NCBI GenBank assembly: GCA_029204225.1
Contig: CM055113.1
Span: 14,661,471-14,725,470, forward strand
DNA: 64,000 bases
Reading direction: 5' to 3'
DNA from: Diphasiastrum complanatum
Lineage: Eukaryota > Streptophyta > Lycopodiopsida > Lycopodiales > Lycopodiaceae
Shown: piece by piece, positions 1-11,746 of the stretch
How positions within the stretch are numbered: the stretch's first letter is position 1
Layout: each line of letters starts with the position of its first letter
Program-made: the position numbers and the translations under genes
The notes under the pieces: model-generated
What the model saw: only the letters and a program-made list of their open reading frames with translations
What the model was told of the DNA's origin: nothing
Database searches by the model: none

Positions 1-520
1 GCTAATCATTTCGCTAATTTGTGGTATTGTGCTTGCATGGATTGATTGCATGTTGATTCTCAGAGTGATTCTGACATGCATGAGGGATTCACATTTGTTT
101 TGAGTAAGTTATATGCATGTGCTCTGACAGTTAGGACACAAATCAGTACTTGTGGCTGACAATTTTCATAAAATTAAAATTTACATAAAATTTCGTACAG
201 TAAAAAAAAAACTATTAATGTCGCATGTCTAGCATGCCTGATAGAAATTATATCAATAAGATTAGGAATTGAACAGTGAAACATTTTTTCGATTTTAATT
301 GCCTAAATACTGACAGTGTTGACAAATTTTCAAATTACATAAAAATTTCAAAAAAAATTTAAAACTCCAAAAATTCAAAATTTTCAGTTTTTTCCAGTTT
401 GTTGAATCATCTATGAAATGTACTAAAATTAGTGAATTGACCATACCAAAGTCACTTTCAGTCAATTTTTGGTCAACAGTATTTCACTAATAGTTAATCA
501 GTTATTAACTAAATTTAGTA
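1..520 (+). repeat. Dispersed long repeat, left copy (possible LTR)
   Basis: This AT-rich block matches 10,531-11,010 in the same orientation, with diverged but collinear words such as gtgcttgcatg, ttgattctcag, ttctgacatgca, gcatgtgctctgac and cacaaatcag. The left copy runs off the window edge. A gag-like remnant starts just downstream at 545, so it could be the 3' part of a 5' LTR or leader, with the second copy as the other LTR. This is inference, because no TG/CA terminus or primer-binding site was found. Confidence 0.6.
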
Positions 521-544
521 ATTTTCAAGAATAGATAAATCGAG

Positions 545-1140
545 ATGGCCGAAGAAACTACGAATTAGGTTGCAAATCTAGGTGCACCATCCTATATGGT
601 GATTTGCCAGCAATTGAGTACGACACTCAATAATTATGAATAATCGGAATAATATGAGAGATCAGCAAATGGAAGTTCTTCTGAACCAGGTCAAATTGTT
701 GTCTTTGCCCAATCTCGATTTTCAACCGGAGACGTGGAAGACTGGCTCGTGGAAGACTGGCTCGTTAAGTGGAGCAATTACTTCAGCCTACATGGAGTTT
801 CAAATGAGAAGAAAATTGAAAGTGTCGTATTGTTCTTATGCGACAAAGCGTCATCGTGTGGTGGCGAGATTTACCGGTGAAGCCTACTACCTGAGATGCT
901 TTTGCGGAAGTTTTTAAAAAAGCTTTCGTGATAGCAGATGACGTTGATTACTATTAGAAATTTGTGAACTACAAAATGGGTAGTAAGAGCTTGGACTCTT
1001 ATATCTAGGAATTTATGGACCTCTGGAATAGAGTGCCATTATTTGATGAAAAGTTGGCTCTATGGCAGTTTGTCCTAGGTTTGCATGCCGACTATTAATA
1101 CAAATGCAGGTGAAATTTGCTTCAAAGCCTTGAGGATGCG
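545..1140 (+). pseudogene. Decayed retrotransposon gag-like remnant
   Basis: Starting from an ATG at 545, the three frames taken together give a gag-like pattern: a Glu-Asp-Trp-Leu segment (EDWLVKWSNYFSLHG), then AFAEVFKKAF, then YIxEFMDLWNRVP and LWQFVLGL, the usual order in Ty3/gypsy gag proteins. Several stops and frameshifts interrupt it, and a 12-bp tandem duplication (tggaagactggctcg) lies near 735-765. The segment ends at the GA microsatellite. It cannot encode an intact protein. Assignment to a gypsy capsid is by family resemblance only. Confidence 0.45.
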
Positions 1141-1173
1141 TTTCGGATTTCGAAAGCATATGATTCCACAGTG

Positions 1174-1330
<157 letters not shown>

Positions 1331-1798
1331 AGAACTGTAGCTATTATTTTGAGTCTGTAAGTAGGAGCACATGCTTATCAGTGCTATTGTATTGTGTTCC
1401 AATTTCTTTATATATATATACAGATTCGCTATTGTTCAATCTTTACGTTCTATTTGAATGCATTTGTCTCTCACTCTCTTACACAAACACGGTTATCAGA
1501 GGCAGAGGATCGCACGGCTATCCAAGACACCTAATGTTTCGCAATCCTTTTGTTATGGCAGTTTAAAACTTCTCTGATAATCTAAAAGAACAAGCTCTCA
1601 ATTCTGTTCTCCAAGCAATCCACGTTCCTGAAATCGCAGTTATTACTATGTTCATAATTTTTCATTGTTTTCTTACTGTTGGTAGAGACATCATTTACAT
1701 CGTAATCGTCTCTCGTGTTTTGCTTCTGTCATGGCTACCGCTGCACTCGTAATCAATCATAGACCATGCAGATCACCATAGTCATAAACCAACAGAAG

Positions 1799-1810
1799 TG
1801 GTATTAGAGC
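1799..1810 (+). promoter_or_regulatory. LTR-retrotransposon primer-binding site (copia 1)
   Basis: The sequence tggtattagagc differs by one base from TGGTATCAGAGC, the complement of the initiator tRNA-Met 3' end used by plant LTR elements. It lies about 70 bp before a copia gag-like frame. The upstream LTR is probably in 1,380-1,798 but I could not find its start. Confidence 0.6.
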
Positions 1811-1870
1811 TGGTTCAGTGGATTACTAGAGTCCAGGATCTTCAACAGAACTTACGTTCTTTTTCAAAAG

Positions 1871-3633
1871 TTGTTCAAATTGTTTGTGTACAATCTCGAT
1901 CACTATGGAAGGCACCTCAGAGATCCGTTTGATCAACAATTCAACGGATACGACTTCCACATGTGGAAGTTCAAAATGAGAATGATCCTGATCAAAAAGG
2001 AGTTATGGGGATACGTCAACGGTTCCATAGCCAGACCGGTGAAACCCGAGCAACTTCCAGCTTGGGAAGCGAAGGATGGCAAGGCACTTGCCAGTGTATC
2101 TCTAAATCTAAAAGATACTCAAATCGCTCATGTATCCAACTGCACCACCTCCAAAGAAGCGTGAGATATAATTGCAAGCATCTACAAGACCTCAGATGTT
2201 TCACTCACCTCTTCTTGAGAAAGAAGGTACTGACACTCAGAATGAGTGAAGGCACCTCAGTCAGCGACCATCTGAATGAGTTCAAATAGTTGCTAAACCA
2301 ACTGGCTGCAATAGGTTTCCCTATCTCAGAAGAAGACTCTACCATGTCTCTTCTCGCCAGTCTTCCATTCTCTTGCGACAATTTAGTGTTGCTTCTTAGC
2401 AATACTCCTGCGTTGTCTCTCAAAAAATTGACAGCAAGTTTGTTGCAGGAAGAAGTAACGAGGAAAAGCTTGTCTACAACAATGAGTACCAAATCCATGG
2501 CACTCTACTCAACCAAGCAGCAGTCCAAGAAGAAGAAAGGCTTGAAGGATAAGAACACAAAGGCGGAGCAGCCCGTAGCATCGCAACCGCAACAACAACA
2601 GCACAGTCAATCATCGTCCAAGACCAAGCTATTTTGAAGAGAACCAACCACGACATCAAAGGCTATCATATCCTCAAGCACAATGAAGCAAGAAAAAAGA
2701 TGCAGCAGCACCAAGAAGGCAACTCTGACACAATTAAAAGTCTGTAGGATGATGATAAGGCGCTGATGGTACAAGATCAACCCAGTAGAGATGCCCATCA
2801 ATGGTATCTCGATTCATGTGCTTCTCAGCACATGACGCCAAGCAAAGACCTCTTCTCTACACTCATAGCTACATGATCGAAATATATCTTCTTTGGTGAC
2901 TCCAATTCACATCAAGTCGAAGGCCAAGGCTCTATTCGACTACAATTCTCAGATGGCATCACTAGGCAGCCTAATGGTGTACTTTATGTACCCAAGTTAA
3001 CAAAGAACCTATTGTCTATTAGCAAGATCACAGATCAGGGCTATAGAGCTTTGTTCACTGCCAGCCGATGTATTATTTTAGATGAGAATTCAAAAAAAAT
3101 CCTCTCTACTTATACAGAAGAATTTTTTTATATATTGAGTCATGACTTTTCACTTTCTGTGAGCTGTACAGATGCTAATTTATGGCATCAAAGATTAGGT
3201 CATCTAAAAATGCGTTCAATCTTGTATATGCATCATAACAAAATGGTCAAGGACATGTATATAAATGTTGTTACTACAGCTAATCAGACTGTCACTAATA
3301 CACAGTGACCTCTGTGGTCCTATGAGCATACCTTCTTTGGGTCAAGCTCTGTATTTTATTACATTCATTGATGACTACTCCCAATTTACCAGAGTTATGT
3401 TCATAAAGAACAAGTTAGAAGCATTTAATTGCTTCAAATATTTCAAGCAATACGTTGAGAATCAAACTGGTCAGAGAATCAAGGCCCTATGGTCTTATTC
3501 AGGAGGAGAGTTTTTATCAAACAAAATGAAGGACTACTTATCTTCATGTGGCGTGCACCATCAGTTTACTACGAGCTACACTCCACAACAGAACGAAGTA
3601 GCTGAACAGAAGAACTGCACACTATTGGAATGA
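1871..3633 (+). pseudogene. Truncated Ty1/copia gag-protease-integrase remnant (copia 1)
   Basis: Successive frames give the Ty1/copia order. A gag N-terminus with the WKFKMRM segment comes first, then the UBN2-like capsid (SVSDHLNEFK, SLLASLPFSC). Next are the protease region around SCASQHMTP near 2,813, the GAG-pre-integrase segment (NLWHQRLGHLKMRS), and the integrase core (DLCGPM, FIDDYS, YTPQQNEVAEQ). At least four stops or frameshifts interrupt it: TGA near 2,162, TAG at 2,287, TGA near 2,636 and TGA near 3,306. It ends abruptly around 3,633 where copia-type sequence of the opposite strand begins, so RT and RNase H are missing. Non-functional. Confidence 0.85.
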
Positions 3634-3639
3634 ATAATA

Positions 3640-5139
3640 CTTCATATGGTGTATTTCCTCCAAGAGCTCCATCACTCCTCAAAGCTTTGGTCTTCAATGA
3701 GAATTCCATCTCAACATTTGTTTTGAATAATAGGAAATAATCATGCACCATAAACCTTGAAGAAAAAAGAGATGTGCATCTTATGTGATCATCCTCCTTT
3801 GAAGACTTGGATACATAAGCAACATCAAGAGATTTTGCACTCTCTCTTGGGTTCAATTTGTAGATGCCTTCATATCTAGATCCACATGCAAGGATCTCAC
3901 CATCCTTCTTGATCACACAATTGTCAATATGGAAATTGACATCAAGACCACCATCAAGTAATTGGCCAACACTTATAAGATTCTTTGTAAGCTTGGGAGC
4001 AAAAAGAGATAGTACCTTCTGAAGAGATAGAACTTTTGATGATGCAAGCTTCAAGGGAATAGTCCCTACTCCTTCAATTTTGCACTCTTGATCACTTGCA
4101 ATAAATATGGACTTCTTGATTCCTTCATAAGGCATAATAGTTGAAAAGGAATCCTTGGAGCTACACATATGAGATGATGCTCCACTATCAATATACCAAG
4201 AGTCATTCATCTTGAAGGTGGAAGAGAAGAATTTTGATGTCATAAGTGAGCATTCTCCATCACTTGCAATAAAGTCTTCTTTCTCATGAGAGATGTTGGC
4301 TTGCTTGAATTGATTCTTTTTTTTGAAGCAATTTGTGGCATAGTGGCCTTTCTTGCCACAAAAGAAGCACTTAACATGTTTTTTCTTCTTCTTTGAAGTA
4401 GAATATTGAGAGGAATCATCATCCTCTTCATCTTGGTCTTTTGCTTTGTCCTTAGAGAAGTGTTGGTATTGCTTTTTGCTCCTCTCTTTGTCCTTGGCAA
4501 ATAAAACTTTGTCTTCACCATTATGATTGAGTGACAATTTGTCCATCCTTAATAGCTTGTTCTCATGCCTTGATTCTCCAACCATTAGCACTCCTTGCAA
4601 AGCCTCCAAAGTAGGTAGCTCCTCCTTGATGGCATAGGATTGGACAAGGTTCTCATACTCATCTCTCAAGCCATTAAGTATGACTTGGACTACTCACTTT
4701 GATTTATAGATTCTCCAATGCAAGCAAGCTCCCTATGAGTATCTTTCACTCTTAAAACATAATTAGTGGCACTCTCATCACTCTTTTGAGAACTTTGGAA
4801 GATTTGATTTCTAAGAGTGAGAAGCCTAGAGGTATTTTTGGCCTCATACATTGCTTTGAGAGTATCCCAAGCATCCTTGGCCGAAGTACAAGCACCAATC
4901 TCACTCAAAATCTCATTAGAGACATTCACCTTGATATAATGGAGAGCCATCCTAGCTCTCTTCTTATACTTTTGTACTTCTTGAAGGACTTGAGGCTCCT
5001 CCTCAATCCCAAGTACAATATCCATCACATCTTGGAGTATCAAGATTGACTCCATTCTAACCTTCCAAATAGAATAGTTGGAGGTAGATAGTCTTTCACT
5101 AGATTCCAATAATAGTGAAGACTCCTTGTAATGAGACAC
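3640..5139 (-). pseudogene. Truncated Ty1/copia gag-protease remnant (copia 2)
   Basis: Read on the minus strand, the first frame (5,139-4,690) is a copia gag N-terminus with the NYSIWKVRM and TLRNQIFQ segments. A single-base frameshift near 4,690 separates it from the rest of gag (LNHNGEDKV), the zinc knuckle CFFCGKKGHYATNC and the aspartic protease site WYIDSGASSHMC near 4,170-4,205. The pre-integrase region follows (LTKNLISVGQLLDGGL, YEGIYKLNP). It then degenerates and stops at 3,569-3,640, tail to tail with copia 1. The zinc knuckle and protease site look intact; no integrase or RT remains. The start codon near 5,139 is uncertain. Confidence 0.85.
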
Positions 5140-5177
5140 TAAAATGTTGCTTCTCTCTCACTATAGGATCCTTGAAA

Positions 5178-5189
5178 GGTGTAATACCA
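5178..5189 (-). promoter_or_regulatory. Possible primer-binding site of copia 2
   Basis: On the minus strand the sequence TGGTATTACACC resembles the tRNA-Met primer site and lies about 40 bp before the copia 2 gag frame, the expected place. A second similar word (tggtatcac) is at about 5,553 on the same strand. Which one belongs to the element is unclear. Confidence 0.4.
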
Positions 5190-5199
5190 ACTCCTATGC

Positions 5200-6455
5200 A
5201 AGATCTTGCAACAAAATGTGAGATGGATCTCACTACCTCTACCAATATCTCTCAAACTAGATCAACCTCTCATCAATTGATGGAGAATAGGCAAAGTTTG
5301 TGTCAAACTATCTTTGGCACGTGTGAAACACTCCAAGAATCCACAAATCACTCAAATACATGCCAATTGTATGAAAGAAAGTGGCTATGACCTCAAAATG
5401 ATGACTAGATCTACCCATCAAACCTAAACTTGACATGTGTAAGCAACATAACTAGCTTGAGCTACATCACAATTGAATTTTGGCCTAATCATGACAAAAC
5501 ATGTGTATTTGACGATTTGACCTCTAAAGCCAAAATTGGCCTTATCACCTAGTGATACCAAAATGCTTGACTAGCAATCTTTATGATACCCCTAAAGTCA
5601 ACATTATAAACTATTTCTAACTATTTTACACATGTGGGAACATGTTCTACACATGTGAAATGTACCAAGCTATACTTCATTGAATAAATGACTCATTCGA
5701 CTATTTTGTCGGTTGATGCCGTCGGTTGAGTCTTTGGGTAATTGCTTTGGCTAGAACCCCTTGGTTGAAAGATTTTGTTGAAGCTCGATCAAGAAATTCG
5801 GTTGAAGTCGATGTGATGGTAGCACTCTGTGAGTGCAATTGGTCATGGCACTCAAGTAGAACATTGGGTAGAGTGCTCAGTTGGAAGAGTTGGTCGAAGC
5901 ACGTTGGACCAAATTTTCAAAATGTCTTTGTAGTTGACTCCAAGACCAATATCTCAATTATATAGAGAAATTAACTTTGAAATGACATGGATCTCTCAAA
6001 AACTTGGATATGCATAAATATCCTAAACTCTCTACAAGGTAATCTGGACATGAATAGATAAATAAAAAATTTATTCTTGAGCTATTCTACAATTATGACT
6101 TGTCATTTATAGAGAGTCGATAAATGCAAAGGTCTTGTCAAACAAAAATTTCATATATCAAAGAGTGGATGCCATATAGTGCCTATGGTGGAAAACTTCG
6201 GTGGACCCTCTCGGTTGAGGAGACTCGAATTGAGTTCCTTAGAAAAAATTCAGTTGAAGAGTTTAGTGGAAGAGAGTCGATTCAAAACATTAGGATGGAA
6301 GCATCGGCTAAAGAGCCTCGACTTTGACGTTCAGTTGGTTCTGGTAGTATACTAACCATCGGATATAGCATCTGATGTAAGATAGGAAGATGGTCATCGG
6401 ATGTATTTCAATCAATATGAAGTAGTCAAACATCGGACATAGCATCAAAAGACAA
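5200..6455. other. No gene seen; probable LTR debris
   Basis: No coding signature on either strand. The first few hundred bases may be LTR of copia 2. From about 5,700 to 6,320 a cggttga(a/g) word recurs many times, apparently an imperfect tandem arrangement leading into the A-rich array that follows. Confidence 0.4.
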
Positions 6456-7440
6456 GTGGGTCGAAAAATAAGGTGGGTCGAAAAACCAAGTGGGTCGAAA
6501 AATCAAATGGGTCAAAAAAAGAAGTGGGTCGACATAACAGTGGGTCGAAAAAACAATGTGGGCCGAAAAGACAATGGGTCAAAAAAATAAGTCGGTCAAA
6601 AAATTAAAACTGGTAAAAAAAAATGACAATGGCTTGAAAAAATAAAAGAGATCGAAAAAATTATAAGGTATCGAAAAAGAAAAAAAATAAATCAAAGGCT
6701 CAAAAAAATTTAGGATCGAAAAAATCTAGGATCGACAAAATCTGGAATTGAAAAATTAAATGGATCAAAAAAATAATTACTCAAAAAAATAAAAGCTCGA
6801 AAAAAAACTCGAAAAAATCTAAAAAAATCTTGAAAAACTTGAAAAAAAATATTGGAAAATTTGAAAATTTGAAAACCTCGAAAATTTATATAATTTGAAA
6901 AAAAAAATTCAAAAATTTCAAAAACTCCGAAAAACTCGAAAAATTTCAAAAAACGTCGGATACAATCTAAAAGTGAGTGAATGCAATTTAGATGGGCATC
7001 GGATGCAAAGTGATCTAGATGGTCGTCGGATGCAAACTCGGAAAAAAAAAAACAAAAAACGTGGGATGCAAGATCCCGAAAATCCCAAAAAATTCCAAAA
7101 CTCGAAAAATTCCAAAATCCCAAAAAACCCTAAAGTTAGAAAATATCAAAAAACTCAAAAATTAGGAAAATCCAAAAAATTTGAAATTTAGATAATATCA
7201 AAAACTTTGAAAATTACAAAAGACTTCAAATGCAATGTGAAAGTCATCGGATGCAAGTGAGATGGGCGTCGAATGCAAACTAGAAATTCACTATATACGA
7301 AGGGTCGAAAAATAATCAAAGGGTCAAAAATTTCAAAGGGTTAAAAAATTAAATGGGTCGAAAATTTAAAAGGGTCGAAAAAGTTTGAAAGAGTTGAAAA
7401 TTTTTGAAGGGTCGAAAACTTATGAAGGATCGAAAAAACG
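6456..7440. repeat. A-rich degenerate tandem array with gggtcgaaaaa core
   Basis: The word gggtcgaaaaa (often tcgaaaaa or tcaaaaaa) recurs roughly every 14-25 bp for about 1 kb. A second word, catcggatgcaa or gtcggatgcaa, appears at about 6,998, 7,024 and 7,239. Unit length is irregular, so this is a decayed minisatellite or an expansion inside an element. The Lys- or Phe-rich open frames here are by-products. Confidence 0.7.
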
Positions 7441-7589
7441 TTGGATGCAATAGGAAGATGGAAGGCATCGGGTGCAAATTAAAAAGGCTCAAAAAATGAC
7501 AAAAATTAAAAAAAAAATGCATGAAGATGGAGCATGGAAGAAAATGCAAGTAGTAAAATCTTCAATTCAAAGAGCAACAACACTTCAGT

Positions 7590-7972
7590 ACATAACACAT
7601 GCTATGAAACTCACGGAGGAGGCTTCTATCTATACCCACGAGCTGGTGAACCTAATTCTATCATATTTTGGATTCCACCTCTTACAATTGATGAACCCCA
7701 ATCTATAAAGATTTGGGTTCCACCTCTTACTTGATAATAGGAGGCCTCTTTATTAAAAACATAACTCAAATTAAGAGAGTCTAAATTGCTAGCTCCCACA
7801 TGGCTATCCATCTTTCGGGAGTTACCATGGGGCTCACAACTATACATTTTAGCCTAACACTAATAATTCTCGTGCTCTCAGACTCGGCTCTCAACTTCAT
7901 CTCTACTAGAAACTCATTTTGGGTGATGAGGCACTGCATCAACATGTCAGGGGCATGGCATCAGCTAACGTC
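7590..7972. other. No gene seen; short internal duplication
   Basis: No recognisable coding sequence. The word ttccacctcttac occurs twice (about 7,673 and 7,719) in a near-repeat of about 45 bp. Confidence 0.4.
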
Positions 7973-8157
7973 TGCACAAGAGATACTATGTCTCTCACAA
8001 ATTATATCAGACAGTCTTGCTTACTAGTGGACTCTTGGACGTCGGCTAGCAGTTCTGTGCCTAGCTCACATTGGTGTTCAACCAATTTGATGTTCAACCA
8101 ATTCTCTCATGTTTGATCTGTTTATATGGATAGAGAGAAAAAAGGTTTAAGTTAATT
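7973..8157 (+). repeat. Inverted duplication, left arm
   Basis: The sequence from gcacaagagatactatg to atggatagagagaaaaaaggtttaagttaa is repeated as its reverse complement at 9,231-9,407 with scattered differences, including a small indel in the caaccaattt region. The arms enclose about 1.07 kb holding two retroelement fragments of opposite strand. Confidence 0.8.
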
Positions 8158-8539
8158 AGTGATTACAAGAACGGCTAGTTAAGCACGTTCTAACGGTACT
8201 CATACTGCCTTCAGCATCATCCATGGAGGTGGACATCCTCATGGTACAGTGTTTGATCTTCTTTGTACTTGGAGTGTGAAGATCCGCTGTTGTGCTTTTT
8301 CAGCTCCATTAACATAAATATGTGAAGTAAGCCACTCTCTTTCATCAATAACATTCTTTATCTGTGATGCTTTTACAATCGTCTTTGAGTGATGTCCAAC
8401 TTGCATCGCTGTAGGAGTGCAATTGGAATCCAGCATCACGAGAGTAACATAGCTCAAAATTTTTCATTTTTTTAAGGTACTGTAAGATTCGCTTCACAAT
8501 CTTCCTAATCTTTACATTCTAAGACAAGATTCGGATATA

Positions 8540-8900
8540 GTGTTTATTGTGTTGTACGTGGATGATTTGATTATTCTAGGAAGTAATGAGAGCTTAATTG
8601 ATGAAATCAAATCAGATCTTTCCAATGCTTTTGACATAAGCGATCTAGGATTGATGCACTATTATCTTGGCATTGAAGTATGGAAAAAGAAAGACATGGT
8701 CTTTCTTACACAAAACAAATATGCACGAGATTTTCTTTATACGTTCAATATGCAAGATTGTAAGCCTTTGAGCACACATATGGATGTCAACACGAAGCCG
8801 CATATGATCAATTTGAGAAAGTGGATGTATTTGTATAGGCAGCTGGTGGGTAGTTTGATTTATTTGACACACACGTGACCTGATATTTCTTATGTCGTTG
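8540..8900 (+). pseudogene. Ty1/copia reverse transcriptase fragment
   Basis: Contains the RT active-site motif YVDD (LYVDDLIILGS) followed by the conserved thumb region: DISDLGLMHYYLGIEV, FLTQNKYARDFL and the LVGSLIYLT segment. The frame reaches a TGA at 8,876, after which homology continues briefly (PDISYVV). The N-terminal RT half and RNase H are absent. It lies inside the inverted duplication. Confidence 0.85.
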
Positions 8901-8983
8901 ATGTTGTTAGTCAGTCTACCTGAAATAGAATGGCATCAGGAAGTTCATCATTTACCTTTCGTGAATTTATCATTGCTAGGGAT

Positions 8984-9277
8984 TCATGAAAGATGATCAA
9001 TTGAAAAATGTTGTGAATCCCTTCTAACACCAACATGAAATTCAAATTCTCGAAGTACTAACAACCATCGTGCTATGCATCTAGTTGTGCATGTCTTGTT
9101 CAAAAGATATAATAACGTCTGATGATTGGTATAGAACACAAAGGGTTTTCTTAAAAGATAATGACAAAACTTTTGAACAACGTACACCATAGCAAGCACT
9201 TCCGGCTCCATAGTAGTATAATTCATCTCAGTTAACTTAAATCTTTTTCTCTCTATCCATATAGATAGATTGAACAC
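8984..9277 (-). pseudogene. Ty3/gypsy RNase H fragment
   Basis: The minus-strand frame carries the gypsy RNase H pattern: MNYTTMEPEVLAMVY, then KFCHYLLRKPFVFYTNHQTL, then IARWLLVLREFEF and a final DHLS. Only the C-terminal half of the domain is present. Its upstream end merges with the right arm of the inverted duplication, and its downstream end joins sequence after the copia RT fragment on the other strand. Confidence 0.8.
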
Positions 9278-9407
9278 AAGAGAATTGGAACATCAAATTG
9301 GTTGAGCACCAATGTGAGCTAGGCATAGAACTGCCAACTAATGTCCAAAAGTCTACAAGCAAGCGAGACTGTATGATATAGCTCACGAGAGACATAGTAT
9401 CTCTTGC
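9231..9407 (-). repeat. Inverted duplication, right arm
   Basis: Reverse-complement partner of 7,973-8,157. It runs from the gttaacttaaatc word to tctcttgcatc and overlaps the start of the gypsy RNase H fragment. Confidence 0.8.
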
Positions 9408-9409
9408 AT

Positions 9410-10530
9410 CAATGCGCTAGGCAGGTTTGTCACACAGTGCTATAGAAGAGATCATAGATAATACAATTGTTGTTATGCACATGATTATCTTTTTTATCTT
9501 TAATGATATTGAATATTTTGATGTCTCATCGTTGTCTGCATATATTCAGCTGTTTATCTTTATTCCGCAAATTAGCTCATTCTTGTTAAATTTTTAGACA
9601 AATTTAAAAATGTAGATTATCAGTGTCTATCTACACTCTAGAAAATTGTAGATCTGATCTAGAAGACAATAGTCATCAGTGAGAATTGAACTCTATCTGG
9701 GTACAATGAACCCAATTGTTTCGTGCTAAGATACACATCAATTGCATTAGAGCAACAGAGGTTCCAAGAGAGTGAACACAAACGAGAATACTTTCAGTTC
9801 TATTTTGTGTATCCATTCCATATCCATTTATTCAACAGTACAATTGTCATTATAAGTCAAATACTTTTTGAGTACAGCAAAGTACTTAGTTATATAACAA
9901 GCATTTATTGTTATTAAATACCTGGATGTAGTGTATAAATACATCTTCAACACGCAGTCTAGGTGATGCTCCGCCAACAGAGCGAATGATATCGAACATC
10001 TAAGTTACGCCTCCATTTTGGCTGTAACTCACATTATGTTGTTCAAGCTTTCATTGTAATATAGAAGCAACACATTCTATCATCTGTGTTTAACGTAGAT
10101 GTACGATGTTGTGATTTGATTACACTCTTATTGCTTGTTCACGCTAGTTCACTTACTCTGATCAGATCATGGACGTCTACGACTCAGAATATAATCGGAC
10201 GATGGTTGTCTTTGACACTTGAGGAACTTGCATTATCACATAGCACTATCATTTTGCATTCTAAACTGAACTTCGTTCTGAATCTAATTTTCAATAATAC
10301 CACACCTCTTCTAATCTCTTTGGTGGACTGTACTCATTTTAGAGTATAAATCAATTTTTAATATCTCCGTTCGCATTCCTACCTCCTACAATCTCGGTCA
10401 CTTGGTCTCCCTCCATAGTACTATGCTTTACAGTGCCTAATTTGGTGTATTGTAGCCAAAGTTATGGTCGTTTGAAATTTTAGCAATTTTGTGAGCGAAA
10501 TTTGCAAAATCTGTAATGGTTTTGATTGCA
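9410..10530. other. No gene seen; possible LTR sequence
   Basis: No coding signature. A TATA-like word (gtataaataca, about 9,933) followed by mixed-composition sequence resembles an LTR promoter, but no LTR partner or primer site was found. Confidence 0.3.
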
Positions 10531-11010
10531 TGCTAGTCTTTGTCCTAATTTTTGGTAATGTGCTTGCATGTTGATTCTCAGTGTTATTCTGACATGCATT
10601 AGAGATTTACAGTCGAATTGAGTGGTCATCCGCATGTGCTCTGACGGTTGGTCACAAATCAGGGATATTGGCTGACAAATTCCATAAAATTAGAGTTTAC
10701 GTAAAAAATTATATAATGACATCTTGTAGCCGATATAGTATGCTTTGCATGCCATTCTGACATTGGTTTAGTGACATTATTAATCGAACAGTATTTCAAT
10801 TTTTCGATTTTGATTACTTTTTGTACTAGGAGTATTTTTGTCATAATTTTTTAAATTACGTAAAATGAACCAAAATTTGAGTTTTGCCGAAAAATCAAAA
10901 TTTTGGTCATTTTTTCATTATCTATGGAATGAGTTTAGATTAGTGAATTGACTATATTGAATTTATTAGTCAGAGTTTGTCACAATATTTTCACTAAATC
11001 TAAAATATTT
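10531..11010 (+). repeat. Dispersed long repeat, right copy
   Basis: Direct copy of 1-520. Shared words in the same order include gtgcttgcatg, ttgattctcag, ttctgacatgca, gcatgtgctctgac, gtcacaaatcag and the cagtatttcaatttttcgatttt block. Divergence is high, with many small indels, so the duplication is old. Confidence 0.6.
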
Positions 11011-11746
11011 TTTTGATTATATATAATTTAAATTTGACAAAAGAAATCCCAATAAATTTGTCAGTAGTTTTCATTGTATAATATTTTAACTTTTGGGGTA
11101 TGGTACTCCCAGGTTAAAAATTAAAATTGATTCTTTTTTCTTTTTTGTTAAATTTCAAGTTTGGTTAAAATTTGAAATCGGTTACTTGATACTAATCATT
11201 AGAAATGGATCAAGAGAACGTTTGTGCAAAATACTCGTCAAAATTAAATTTAAAAATCATCAAACAATATGGAATGGCTAGATAGAATGAGTGGTGATGG
11301 AACTTTTATCCGGATGTAAAATCTGACTAGATACAGTTTAAGAGTTACTGAAATCTTATTGGTAGACTTTTCATTCATATAATTTCATATTTTGACGTTT
11401 TGATAGTTTTTGTTAATATTGACGGAGTAATGCCAAATAGGTCAATAAAAATAATAATACAATTTATTGAAAAAAAAATTAATTAATAGGAACTGATCAA
11501 AAGTAAGAAACTGATTTCATTTTCTATTTGATCATACGGTGAATTGTATGCAAAAGATCATACTAGTATTGTTTTTCAAACTAGTGGATGATTTTTGTAT
11601 ATCAGTGATTCAACCTAGGTATAGGATAGAAATGGAATTGTTTCAGACTTTTTCCTACAATAATTCACTTTTTTACATTTACTAGTATCTGTATATCTTC
11701 GTTGTACCTTAGCTAAAAAAACATTTCTGAGGACTGAAAATTATAA

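Noticed and set aside
6710-7191. Phe-rich and Lys-rich frames on both strands
   Set aside because: Caused by the A-rich degenerate repeat; composition follows the repeat, not a protein.
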